NCBI GenBank assembly: GCA_036504215.1 | Contig: DASXVO010000035.1 | Location: 186,001-250,000, forward strand | DNA: 64,000 nt | DNA from: Vicinamibacterales bacterium | GTDB lineage: Bacteria; Acidobacteriota; Vicinamibacteria; Vicinamibacterales; Fen-181 | Direction: 5' to 3' | Part shown: one piece after another, positions 10,333-19,650 of the stretch | Layout: each line of letters starts with the position of its first letter | Position numbering within the stretch: position 1 is the stretch's first letter | Translations under genes and position numbers: made by a program | Notes under the pieces: generated by a model | Seen by the model: the letters and a program-made list of their open reading frames with translations, nothing else | Told to the model about the DNA's origin: nothing | The model's database searches: none

Positions 10333-11877
10333 TCACCGGAGCCGTCGGTGAGCGGTCAGGTACTGGTCGCGAAGTTCTCCCTTGATCACCTTACCGTACG
10401 CCGTTCGAGGAAGCGACTCGACCGCGACAAAGGCCTTCGGGATCTTGTACCGGGCCAGACGACCCTCGAGGAACGACGTCAGTTCGCCGTCACTCGGCGC
10501 CGGCGAGGTCCGGCTCACCACGAACGCAATGCCAGCCTCTCCCCACACGTCGTGCGGGACGCCCACCACAGCCGCGTCGGCGACGGCCGGGTGGAGCAGG
10601 AGAGCGGCCTCGATCTCGGCAGGGTAGACGTTGACGCCACCCGAGATGAGCATGTCCTTCTTGCGCCCGGCGATGGTGAAGAATCCCTCGTCGTCGCGCT
10701 TGGCGAGGTCGCCCGTGTGGAACCAGCGGTCTCCGTCGAGCGCTGCCGCCGTCGCGTCCGGGTTGTTCCAGTAGCCGTTGCAGACGTGCGGACCGCGCAG
10801 CAGCAACTCGCCGACCTCGCCGACGCCGACCTCGGCCCCGTCGCCATCGACCAGTCGCGCCTCGGTGAACATCATCGGCTTGCCCACCGAACCGGCTTTC
10901 CGAACGGAGTCCGCGACCGTCATCGCGAAGCAGTTCACTCCCACCTCGGTCAGCCCGTAGCCTTGCTTGAAGACGACGCCGCGCGCCTGATACGCCTCGA
11001 TGATGTGCAGCGGAAGCGGCGCCCCGCCGCTGATGAGATAGCGAACCCGTTCGAGGTTGACGGTCCGGAACTGCGGCGCCTCCATCAGGATCCTGAAGAT
11101 GGTCGGGACCCCCAGCACGACGGTGCATCCTTCGCGTTCGATCGTGTCCCACACCTCGGCCGGGTCGAATCCCTCGTGCAGGACGACGGTGCCGCCGATC
11201 GCCAGCACGGGCAGCAGGAACGCACCGAGGCCGCCGGCGTGGTAGAGCGGCGTGAACACCGGCGTCACGTCGTCATCGCGCAGTTGCCAGGACACCGCGG
11301 TGTTGTATCCGTTCCAGGCGACCATTCGGTGCGGGATGATGACGCCCTTCGGGTATCCCGTGGTTCCGCTCGTGTAGAGCAGGCAGCAGGTGTCCTCGGG
11401 CCGGCAGGGCGGGAGCCCCGCAGCCGGCTCGCGAACGCCGTCGGCCAGGTCGGCGTACTGCGCGGATCCGGATCCGGTCCCCGGGTCGAGCGCGATCCAG
11501 AGTTCGGTCTGGACGAGCGCGGCGAGCTCGGTGACCACCGGTGCATGCGGCATGTCGTAGAACACGGCTCGCGGCTGACAGTCCCGGAGGATGAAGGCGA
11601 GTTCGCGCGCGGTCAGGCGCGTGCCGAGCGGAACGATCACGATGCCGGATTTGACGGCTCCGAAGAACAGGTCCAGGAACTCGAGGCGGTTGCCGGAGAG
11701 CAGCGCGACGCGATCGCCGCGGCGAAGGCCGAGCACGTGCCGGAGGACCTCGGCGCACCGAGCCGCGCGCTGGTTGAGTGCTTCGTATGACCATCGTCCC
11801 CCGGTCCGGAGATCGACGAGCGCGAGCTTGTCCGGCGTGAGCCGCGCCCGCTCTCCGACGAGGTCAGCGTGCAGCAT
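10333..11877 (-). CDS. AMP-dependent acyl-CoA ligase
   Basis: A 514-residue member of the ANL adenylation superfamily. The P-loop-like motif L-L-Y-T-S-G-T-T-G-Y-P-K-G lies near residues 165-178, Y-G-L-T-E is the A5 motif, and the D-R-W-F-H-T-G-D-L-A hinge and C-terminal catalytic Lys (T-A-Y-G-K-V) are present. It activates a carboxylic acid to its CoA thioester through an acyl-AMP. Fatty, cinnamic or similar acids are typical for this length; the substrate is not determinable. Its start overlaps the preceding hydrolase gene by 14 bases, which argues for cotranslation. Confidence 0.92.
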   Translation of the reverse strand: MLHADLVGERARLTPDKLALVDLRTGGRWSYEALNQRAARCAEVLRHVLGLRRGDRVALLSGNRLEFLDLFFGAVKSGIVIVPLGTRLTARELAFILRDCQPRAVFYDMPHAPVVTELAALVQTELWIALDPGTGSGSAQYADLADGVREPAAGLPPCRPEDTCCLLYTSGTTGYPKGVIIPHRMVAWNGYNTAVSWQLRDDDVTPVFTPLYHAGGLGAFLLPVLAIGGTVVLHEGFDPAEVWDTIEREGCTVVLGVPTIFRILMEAPQFRTVNLERVRYLISGGAPLPLHIIEAYQARGVVFKQGYGLTEVGVNCFAMTVADSVRKAGSVGKPMMFTEARLVDGDGAEVGVGEVGELLLRGPHVCNGYWNNPDATAAALDGDRWFHTGDLAKRDDEGFFTIAGRKKDMLISGGVNVYPAEIEAALLLHPAVADAAVVGVPHDVWGEAGIAFVVSRTSPAPSDGELTSFLEGRLARYKIPKAFVAVESLPRTAYGKVIKGELRDQYLTAHRRLR

Positions 11878-12790
11878 CGAGAACCTCTGGGGCGGGACGG
11901 CGCAGGAGTTCGGCGAGCGCCTCGTTGAACCGGTCCGGCGCGTCGCGGTGGGGGGTGTGGCCGCAGCCGGCGAGCACAGTCATCCGCGCCGCGGGCAGCT
12001 CGGCGATCATCCGCGCGGCGTAGCCGAGCGGGAAGACCTGGTCCTGATCGCCCCACAGCAGGTCCACCGGCACCCGCACCTCGTGCAACCGGCCTTCGAG
12101 GACGAATGCATCCATCTGGTCGGCAGTCGCGCTCAGGCGTCCGAGCGGGCCGTGCCGGCACACGCGAATGAGATCGTCGATGACGAAGTTCGGCGCCCTC
12201 GCTGCGCGGGCCCCCATCAGCGCGCCGATGGTCTTGCGTGCTTCCTCGCGGGTCTGTGGCGTGAACGTGATGTCGGTCCGCTCGCCGCGCAGCGCTCCAC
12301 CGTTGACGAGCACCACCCGAGAGACCATCTCTGGGTGGCGGAGCGCCAGCAGCAGCGCAACCCAGGCGCCGAGCGAGTTGCCGACGAGTACCGCGCGGTC
12401 CGCGCCGAGGAGTATTCGGAGTGCCGCCTCCACGCCGTCGACGATGACGCCCACGGAGAGCGGCCCGCTCCGGGGATCGCTGTCGCCGTGCCCTGGGAGG
12501 TCCAGTGCGATGACACGATGGGTGGGGAGAAACGGGGCCACCGTCCGCGACCACGTGCCGGCCTGGTCGCCGGCGCCGTGCAGCAGCACCAGCGCGGGGC
12601 CGGACCCGCCGCGCCAGGCGGTCTCGGCGCCAATTCGCGTGATGACGGTCTCTCGCCGCAGCCCTGCCCGGGTCAGCGCGCGGCGGGACGACCATCCGTA
12701 GAGTGCGAGGGGGCGCCGGCGGATCGCGGCCATCGCCGCGGCCGCCAGCGCGCCCAGGCCGACCAGGACCGCGATGAGAAGCGCAGACAT
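11864..12790 (-). CDS. Alpha/beta hydrolase with N-terminal membrane anchor
   Basis: A 308-residue hydrolase. The first 20-25 residues form a hydrophobic segment rich in Ala/Leu/Val that looks like an uncleaved anchor. The alpha/beta fold follows with L-L-H-G-A-G (oxyanion), nucleophile elbow G-N-S-L-G-A, and catalytic His in G-C-G-H-T-P-H. It sits between the SDR gene (31-base gap) and the acyl-CoA ligase (14-base overlap). Having a second, anchored hydrolase in the same operon suggests substrate handling at the membrane; the reaction is unknown. Confidence 0.87.
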   Translation of the reverse strand: MSALLIAVLVGLGALAAAAMAAIRRRPLALYGWSSRRALTRAGLRRETVITRIGAETAWRGGSGPALVLLHGAGDQAGTWSRTVAPFLPTHRVIALDLPGHGDSDPRSGPLSVGVIVDGVEAALRILLGADRAVLVGNSLGAWVALLLALRHPEMVSRVVLVNGGALRGERTDITFTPQTREEARKTIGALMGARAARAPNFVIDDLIRVCRHGPLGRLSATADQMDAFVLEGRLHEVRVPVDLLWGDQDQVFPLGYAARMIAELPAARMTVLAGCGHTPHRDAPDRFNEALAELLRRPAPEVLDAAR

Positions 12791-12821
12791 GACGGGTCAG
12801 AATCCGTTTGCGATCAGTCTG

Positions 12822-13607
12822 TTAGGTTCCAGCCACGAAGCCGCCGTCCACCGAGATCACCGCGCCGTGCACGTAGCTGGCGGCGTCGGATGCCAACCAG
12901 ACGTACGCGTCGGCGATCTCCTCGGGATTGCCGATCCGCCCGACCGGCACCTTGCTGACCATCGCGGCGAGCACCTTCTCGGGCATCTGCTTGACCATCT
13001 CGGTCGCGATGAAGCCGGGCGCCACCGCATTGACGCGAATCCTGTGGCGGCCCAACTCGCGCGCCCACGTCCGCGTCATCCCGATGACGCCGGCCTTCGT
13101 CGCCACGTAGTTGGTCTGTCCGAAATTGCCGTAGATCCCGACGACCGACGAGGCGTTCAGGACCACGCCGCCGCCCGCCGTGATCATGTGCGGCACCACC
13201 GCGCGCGTGCAGATGAACGGGCCCTTGAGGTTCACGTCGATGACGGACTGGAACTGGTCGTCACTCATCTGGCCGGTGAGCGCCCCGTCCTTCCATTTCA
13301 CGAGCATGCCGTCCCGGAGGATGCCCGCGTTGTTCACGAGAACGTCCACGCGGCCCCAGGCGGCGACCGTTTCCTCCACCGCCCGCTGAACGTCCGCCGA
13401 ATCGGTCACGTCGACCTTGCGGAACACCGCCTCACCGCCCGCGGACGTGAGTTCGCTCACGACCGCGGCCGCCTGGCCGTCCGCGACGTCCCACGCCGCG
13501 ATCCTGGCGCCTTCCTGTGCGAAACGGCGCGCCGTGGCGCGGCCGATGCCCGCCGCCGCACCCGTCACGATCACGACCTTGCCCTTCAACCCGGTTTCGA
13601 TGCTCAC
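12822..13607 (-). CDS. Short-chain dehydrogenase, 3-oxoacyl reductase type
   Basis: A 261-residue classical SDR resembling FabG/PhaB. It has the cofactor motif T-G-A-A-A-G-I-G (residues 15-22), N-N-A-G (92-95), catalytic Ser in the N-A-S-S segment (153-154), and Y-V-A-T-K with Tyr167 and Lys171. It would interconvert 3-oxoacyl and 3-hydroxyacyl thioesters with NAD(P)H. GTG at 13607 is chosen because AAGGAG lies eight bases upstream and the protein then begins just before the first strand. It follows the FabH-like gene by 16 bases. Confidence 0.92.
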   Translation of the reverse strand: MSIETGLKGKVVIVTGAAAGIGRATARRFAQEGARIAAWDVADGQAAAVVSELTSAGGEAVFRKVDVTDSADVQRAVEETVAAWGRVDVLVNNAGILRDGMLVKWKDGALTGQMSDDQFQSVIDVNLKGPFICTRAVVPHMITAGGGVVLNASSVVGIYGNFGQTNYVATKAGVIGMTRTWARELGRHRIRVNAVAPGFIATEMVKQMPEKVLAAMVSKVPVGRIGNPEEIADAYVWLASDAASYVHGAVISVDGGFVAGT

Positions 13608-13623
13608 AGTCGTCTCCTTGGCT

Positions 13624-14622
13624 TCACCAACGGAATGCGCAGGCGGCCTGGTTGTAGCCGACGCCGGACCCGACGAAGACCACGAGATCACCTCGCTTGA
13701 TCTTCCCAAGCTCGAGTACGTCGTCCAGGGCCATGGGGATGCACGCCGAGCCAGTGTAGCCCCACTTGTCCATGATCGTGTGCGTCCGTTCGAGCGGGAT
13801 GCCCAGGTCCCGCATCACCAGCTCGATCGACGCCTTGCGCACCTGCGTGAACAACAGGAAGTCGATGTCCCGGAGTTCGAATCCGCCCTCGCAGGCGACC
13901 TTCCGAACCAGACGCGGCCAGCCCTCGTGGTTGATTTCCGGGGGATACCGCTCGACAAAGAGCACCCTGGTGCGCCCGGCGCGCACGCTTTCCTCAGTGG
14001 CGGGTTCTGCGGTGCCACCCGAGAAGATCGCCCAGTGCTTGGCGTACGCACCATCGGCGATGAATGCGGCGTTCAGGAATCCCGGTTCCGGACTCGCCTG
14101 GAGCACCGCGGCGCCGGCTCCGTCGCCGTAGAAGAAGCCCATCGGGTCCGCCGGGCTCGACAGCTTGTGCATCAGATACACGCCGACCACGAGCACGGTC
14201 TTGATCGCCGGGTTGGTGGCGACGAGCCCCGCGGCCGTCGCGAGCCCGGTCGGGAAGGACGCGCACGCGCAGCCGATGTCGAACGTTCCGGCGTTCTTGG
14301 CGCCCAGCTTGTGCTGGAGCACCACCGAGGTGGCGGGAGTGATGTAGTCGGGGGAATCCGTCCCCACGATGACCATGTCGACATCCATCGGATCCAGATC
14401 GGCGCGTTCGAGCGCCTGCCTGGCCGCCGGGAGGGCGACGTCGGACGTCGCCCAGTCCTCCGGCGCGTGCCAGCGCGTGAGGATGCCGCTGCTGGCTTCC
14501 ATCTTGTCCACGAACTCCGGCAGGTGCGCGAAGCGCCGTCGCAGTTCGTCGTTGGTCACCTCGATCTCCGGCAGGTACCGGCCCGTGGCGACCAAGCGCG
14601 CGTAGCGTGGCTGGAGAGCCAT
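13624..14622 (-). CDS. FabH-like (KAS III superfamily) protein with altered catalytic residues
   Basis: A 332-residue thiolase-superfamily protein aligning end to end with 3-oxoacyl-ACP synthase III. The nucleophile is kept as Cys120 in G-C-A-C-A-S-F. However, the FabH H-Q-A-N-L-R motif reads T-Q-V-R-K-A here (Thr259 in place of His), and the G-N-T-S motif reads G-Y-T-G (Tyr289 in place of Asn). Both residues that activate malonyl decarboxylation are therefore missing, so an ordinary decarboxylating condensation is unlikely; acyl transfer is an alternative. Its ATG shares one base with the TonB receptor stop (TGATG), so they are coupled. Confidence 0.87.
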   Translation of the reverse strand: MALQPRYARLVATGRYLPEIEVTNDELRRRFAHLPEFVDKMEASSGILTRWHAPEDWATSDVALPAARQALERADLDPMDVDMVIVGTDSPDYITPATSVVLQHKLGAKNAGTFDIGCACASFPTGLATAAGLVATNPAIKTVLVVGVYLMHKLSSPADPMGFFYGDGAGAAVLQASPEPGFLNAAFIADGAYAKHWAIFSGGTAEPATEESVRAGRTRVLFVERYPPEINHEGWPRLVRKVACEGGFELRDIDFLLFTQVRKASIELVMRDLGIPLERTHTIMDKWGYTGSACIPMALDDVLELGKIKRGDLVVFVGSGVGYNQAACAFRW

Positions 14623-17426
14623 CAGAACGACCACCTCACCCCGAGCTGGATCTCGCGGCTCGGCAGCGTCGCCGAGTACTTGCCATGGTTCGGGTTCGTC
14701 ACGTACGCCGTCGCGGGATTCGTCAGCGTCGGGCCGTTGGTGTAGAGCGCCCCGTCGATCGACGCGATGTTGTAGTTCACCGTGTTGAACAGGTTGAAGG
14801 CTTCCGCGATGAACTCGACGCTGTTCCGTCCCGGGAGCTTGAATCCCTTCGTGAAGCGCAGGCTCACCTGGCTGAACGAATCGCCGACCATCGTGAACCG
14901 GCCGACGCCCGTCGGCCGATCGGAGTTCTTCCCGTCCCCGTTGTAGTCGTAGCCCAGGCGTTTGGTCCACGGCTGGCCGGAGCCGTACTCGATGATCGGC
15001 GCGAGGCTCATCCCGTAGGGCAGGCGGACAACGCTCGTGATGACCAGGCGGTGGCGCTCGTCGCTGCGGCTGCGGCCGTACTCCCCCTCGAGGTTGAACG
15101 GATCGTTCGGGTATCCGGTCGGGAACTCGGGCGAGAAGTCGTCGCTGATGTTCTTCTTGCTCGCCAGCGTGTAGGAGGCCGTGATGAGGTGTCCACCCTT
15201 GATCGTTCCGCTGACGCTCGCCACCCAGGCGAGATACGTCGAGTGGCCGTCGTTGGTGTAGACGTTCATCTGGTTGTAATTCGTATTGAGCCGCACGCCT
15301 CTGTAGTTCGTGTTGCCCGGCCAGTTCTTGTCGGTCAGCGCGATCTCGTCGTATCCGTGGACGTAGACGAACTCGGTGTCGAGGAACAAGCCGGTCTTCC
15401 CGAGACGGCTCGTCCAGCCCGCCGTCATCTGCGCCGACTGAGGCGCGACGTAGTCCTGGCTCAGCAGCGCGATGTCGAATTTCTGCGGCCAGCCCGTGTG
15501 CGCCGGATCCGATGGGCTGAGCCAGAGGGAGGCCGGCAGGCCGAAGAGCGCGCCGTTGTACCGAGACTGCGTGATGCGGCCCGTCAGGCCGTTCTGCTGG
15601 ATCTCGGTGTGCGTCGGCACCAGCAGGAAGCGGCCGGTGAACAGGCCGCCGCCGCCACGGATGACGTTCTGTCCCGTGCCACCGATGTCCCAGGTGAACG
15701 ATCCGCGCGGCTGCAGGTTGTTGACGTCACGCTTGCGCGCCGAGGTCAAGCCGGCCGTCGGCTGCGTGAAGCCAGGGTTGTTGCCATTGGTGTCGAGGTC
15801 GTACCTGAGACCGAGGTTCACCTTCACGTTCGAACGCACAGCCCAGTCGTCCTGGATGAACCCGGCCAGACGATGCGTGGTGATGTTCGAATCGGCCGAC
15901 CCGGTGCCGCCGACGTACGCGAGCGGCAGCGCGCGCGTATCCGTCAGGTACAGCATCAGGCCGAACGGATAGGAGTTGAACAGGAAGCGATCCTTCACGA
16001 CCTGCCACCCGCCGCCAACCTTGATGTCGTGCGCGCCGGTCTTGGTGTCCTTGTGCATCGTGAAGGTGTCGCGGAACTCCGCGTAGGTGCCCTCGCCTGT
16101 CAGACCCTCGTAGATGCTGCCGCCGGTCTGCAGCGTGTTGCCGCTCGAGAACCACTCGGCCATCTTGCCGGGGCTGTTCGCGGGCTCGACGTACTTGCGG
16201 CTCGCGACCTGAACATAGAACTGATTCAGGCGGTTGTTACCACCCACCCACGTGTGTTCGGCGTTCAGGTTGTAGTTGTCCCGATTGAGCTGCAAGCCCT
16301 GCGACTGGTCGGCCACGCCGCCCACGCGGAAATTGTCCTGCCGATAACGTTCGTACACGAACTTGGTCGCGAGGCGCTGGCTGTTCGAGATCTGGTGGTC
16401 GACGCGCAGGAAGGCGAGCGACTGCCTGGTGGGCAGACCGAGATCCGCGGCAAGACTCTTGTAGCTGCCCTGCGGGCGGAACAGCGTGACGTTGTCCTCG
16501 TTGATTTGCTCGAAGGCCCCGAAGTAGTGCGTGCGGTCCTTGACGAGCGGCCCGCCGATGGCGCCGCCGACCTGCTGGCGGGAGAATGCCGGCTTGGCCT
16601 GCTCGAGCTCGCCCTTCGAGCGGAGGGACTTGTCCCGGAAGAAGCCGAAGAGCTTGCCGGAGATCTGGTTGGTCCCAGAGCGCGTGACGATCGACAGGGC
16701 GCCGCCAGCCGATCCGCCGATCTCCGAATCGAACCGGTTGGCAATCACGCGGAACTCGCGAATCGCGTCCTGGCTGAACCTGGTGGTGGCGAGGCCGAGT
16801 GCCGGGTCGGTGAAATCGACGCCGTCCACGAGGATCGTCGCGTTGCTGGCATTGCCGCCCGCACCGATGACCGGGCCGCCGGTGACGAAGCGGAACGCGC
16901 CCCGCTCACGCTGCACCGTGGGCGCGATGAACGAGAGGCGCTGGAAGTCGCGGTCGGCCACCGGCAAGGTGTCGATCTGTTCGGGGACGATGTTGGTGGA
17001 GGAGTCGAGCTTGTGTACGTCCACGACGGGAGCCGTGGCGGTGACGGTGACCGTCTCGGTCAGCCTGGCCTGCATCGTCGCGTTGAGGACGACGGTCTGT
17101 CCGACGCGAACGACGACGCCCTTCTGGACGAGCGAATTGAAGCCCTGGAGTTCGAAGGTGACATCGTACTTGCCGGGGGGCAGGGCGGGCACGCGCACGA
17201 GCCCGTTGGTGCCGGTCACGGTCGTGGTTTCAAAGCCGGTGTCGGGGTTGTTCACGCGCACCGTGACGCCGGGAAGCGGCAGGTTGGTGTTGTCGAGGAC
17301 GACGGCTTCGATAACCGCGCTGTTCACTTGGGCGTCCGCCGGAATGGGAACGAGCGCGAAGAGCAGCACGAGCCCCAGCAACAGGCGGAGGCACGGCGAG
17401 AAGTGGAACAGCGGTCGCTTCGGCAT
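14622..17426 (-). CDS. TonB-dependent receptor with carboxypeptidase-regulatory-like N-terminus (Oar-like)
   Basis: A 934-residue outer-membrane protein. A signal peptide (about residues 1-33, ending P-A-D-A-Q) is followed by a carboxypeptidase-regulatory-like beta domain (about 37-115), a plug domain containing I-L-V-D-G-V-D and S-Q-D-A-I-R-E-F, and a long beta-barrel ending in aromatic Phe. This architecture is expanded in Acidobacteriota and Bacteroidota for uptake of large or hydrophobic ligands. ATG 17426 is preceded by GGGAGGAAG. As the first gene of the acyl run and coupled to the FabH-like gene, it may import that pathway's substrate. Confidence 0.92.
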   Translation of the reverse strand: MPKRPLFHFSPCLRLLLGLVLLFALVPIPADAQVNSAVIEAVVLDNTNLPLPGVTVRVNNPDTGFETTTVTGTNGLVRVPALPPGKYDVTFELQGFNSLVQKGVVVRVGQTVVLNATMQARLTETVTVTATAPVVDVHKLDSSTNIVPEQIDTLPVADRDFQRLSFIAPTVQRERGAFRFVTGGPVIGAGGNASNATILVDGVDFTDPALGLATTRFSQDAIREFRVIANRFDSEIGGSAGGALSIVTRSGTNQISGKLFGFFRDKSLRSKGELEQAKPAFSRQQVGGAIGGPLVKDRTHYFGAFEQINEDNVTLFRPQGSYKSLAADLGLPTRQSLAFLRVDHQISNSQRLATKFVYERYRQDNFRVGGVADQSQGLQLNRDNYNLNAEHTWVGGNNRLNQFYVQVASRKYVEPANSPGKMAEWFSSGNTLQTGGSIYEGLTGEGTYAEFRDTFTMHKDTKTGAHDIKVGGGWQVVKDRFLFNSYPFGLMLYLTDTRALPLAYVGGTGSADSNITTHRLAGFIQDDWAVRSNVKVNLGLRYDLDTNGNNPGFTQPTAGLTSARKRDVNNLQPRGSFTWDIGGTGQNVIRGGGGLFTGRFLLVPTHTEIQQNGLTGRITQSRYNGALFGLPASLWLSPSDPAHTGWPQKFDIALLSQDYVAPQSAQMTAGWTSRLGKTGLFLDTEFVYVHGYDEIALTDKNWPGNTNYRGVRLNTNYNQMNVYTNDGHSTYLAWVASVSGTIKGGHLITASYTLASKKNISDDFSPEFPTGYPNDPFNLEGEYGRSRSDERHRLVITSVVRLPYGMSLAPIIEYGSGQPWTKRLGYDYNGDGKNSDRPTGVGRFTMVGDSFSQVSLRFTKGFKLPGRNSVEFIAEAFNLFNTVNYNIASIDGALYTNGPTLTNPATAYVTNPNHGKYSATLPSREIQLGVRWSF

Positions 17427-17601
17427 GACTTCCTCCCGGGCACAGGGTGCCCGCAGTGTAACGATCCGGCAGGACGCGCGGAACCTGACGTGAGGATAAA
17501 ACAATACCGAACGCTCGATATGTTTTCGCCACCGACAAGATACCCGGGACGCTGCGGTGCGTCAAGAGGGAAACGAGTCGACAACGACGGGGACGAGGAC
17601 G

Positions 17602-17826
17602 TTACACGACCAGCAACTCTTCGAACTCGGGAATCTCTTCCTTGATGGCCATCTCGACGCCCATGAACAGCGTCATCTGGGCACTTGGGCAGCCCACGCA
17701 GTTGCCGGTGAGACGGACCTTGGCCTTGTTGTCCACGACGTCCACCAACTCGATATCACCACCGTCGCCCTGGATGAGGGGACGGATCCGTTCGATGACG
17801 GCCTGCACGCGTTCGCGTGAAATCAT
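17602..17826 (-). CDS. NifU-like C-terminal domain protein (Fe-S scaffold)
   Basis: A 74-residue protein consisting of the NifU C-terminal domain alone. It has the family motif C-V-G-C-P-S-A (CXXC) preceded by G-D-G-G-D-I-E-L and V-R-L-T-G. Such domains bind a labile [4Fe-4S] cluster and hand it to target proteins. The start M-I-S-R-E-R at 17826 is preferred over an upstream frame extension because GGAG lies just before it. It is divergent from the sigma-54 activator gene. Confidence 0.9.
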   Translation of the reverse strand: MISRERVQAVIERIRPLIQGDGGDIELVDVVDNKAKVRLTGNCVGCPSAQMTLFMGVEMAIKEEIPEFEELLVV

Positions 17827-17949
17827 GCCAGCTCCACTGATACGGGAAAGGGAAGACCCAGTACCACCAGTATAACCCCGTCGCACCCGCCGGTCGGCTT
17901 GCGGCGTGCCGAGCGTACATCTGGTAAGATGACACCAGATCCAGACTAC

Positions 17950-18954
<1,005 letters not shown>

Positions 18955-18974
18955 CGGACGCGGCCGGCCCGCGA

Positions 18975-19580
18975 TCAGGCCGGCTCGTCCCGTAGAAGCA
19001 GCCCCCGAAGTCCTTCCATGAACAGCCGGTCGCCGTCCGCGTGGGGCGCGTAGAGCTCGAGCAGCGGCACGGCCACGCGCCGCATGACGTGTCCGGCCAG
19101 CATCGGGTCGCCAGACCGCAGGATGCCCGCACGTTCCGCCCGCTCGAACACGCGGAACACACCCTTCAGAAAGCTCGTGTGCAAGGCGCCGAGATCGCCG
19201 AGCGGGATGTCCTGCGCCTTGTCCGCAATCCGGAGGGCGTCAGGGAAGGTGTGCCAGAGCTCGAGGTAGAGCTCGAGCAGACGATCGATGCTCTCCCTTG
19301 CGTCCAGACGGCCGAGCGCCGCCGTCTTCCGGACCGCCGTCTTCAGCACCGGTTCGATGATGGCGTGGAGCAGCGCGTCCTTCGTGCGAAAGTGACTGTA
19401 GAGCGTGCCGCGAGCGACGTCCGCCGCCTCGGCGATCTCGTCGAGGCGCACAGCGTCCGGTCCGGCTTCCGCGAAACACCGGCCTGCGCACGCCATGATG
19501 CGCTGTCGCGCCTCGGCCCGGCGCCTCTGAACGCGCGGGCGAGCGGAGGGGCGTGGATCTTGACTTTTTGAATGCATCAT
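18975..19580 (-). CDS. TetR/AcrR-family transcriptional regulator
   Basis: A 201-residue TetR-type repressor. After a basic N-terminal tail (about 25 residues), the helix-turn-helix reads I-M-A-C-A-G-R-C-F ... V-R-L-D-E-I-A-E-A-A-D-V-A-R-G-T-L-Y-S-H-F. The C-terminal ligand domain is helical. It is divergent from the HlyD/ABC exporter operon, and a perfect 18-base palindrome lies between the two starts, so it most likely represses both itself and the exporter. Confidence 0.92.
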   Translation of the reverse strand: MMHSKSQDPRPSARPRVQRRRAEARQRIMACAGRCFAEAGPDAVRLDEIAEAADVARGTLYSHFRTKDALLHAIIEPVLKTAVRKTAALGRLDARESIDRLLELYLELWHTFPDALRIADKAQDIPLGDLGALHTSFLKGVFRVFERAERAGILRSGDPMLAGHVMRRVAVPLLELYAPHADGDRLFMEGLRGLLLRDEPA

Positions 19581-19587
19581 GTCAACA

Positions 19588-19605
19588 ATGAACTCACGAG
19601 TTCAT
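19588..19605. promoter_or_regulatory. Probable TetR operator palindrome
   Basis: ATGAACTC-AC-GAGTTCAT is a perfect eight-base inverted repeat with a two-base centre. It lies between the divergent TetR gene (start 19580) and the HlyD-type exporter gene (start 19651). A further half-site, TTGAACTC, follows at 19608-19615. Size, symmetry and location are typical of TetR-family operators; binding is inferred. Confidence 0.7.
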
Positions 19606-19650
19606 GTTTGAACTCTCGACAGCAGTGTACCACAACGGGCGGAGGAATCC

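Noticed and set aside
7993-14622. Calling the acyl genes a true OleABCD olefin cluster
   Set aside because: The SDR is a short FabG type rather than OleD, the FabH-like protein lacks the His/Asn kept in OleA, and a thiolase is also present.
14607-17645. 1012-codon plus-strand open frame opposite the TonB receptor
   Set aside because: It is a high-GC antisense shadow; its translation is Arg/Val/Glu-rich with no domain, and the minus strand encodes a clear receptor.
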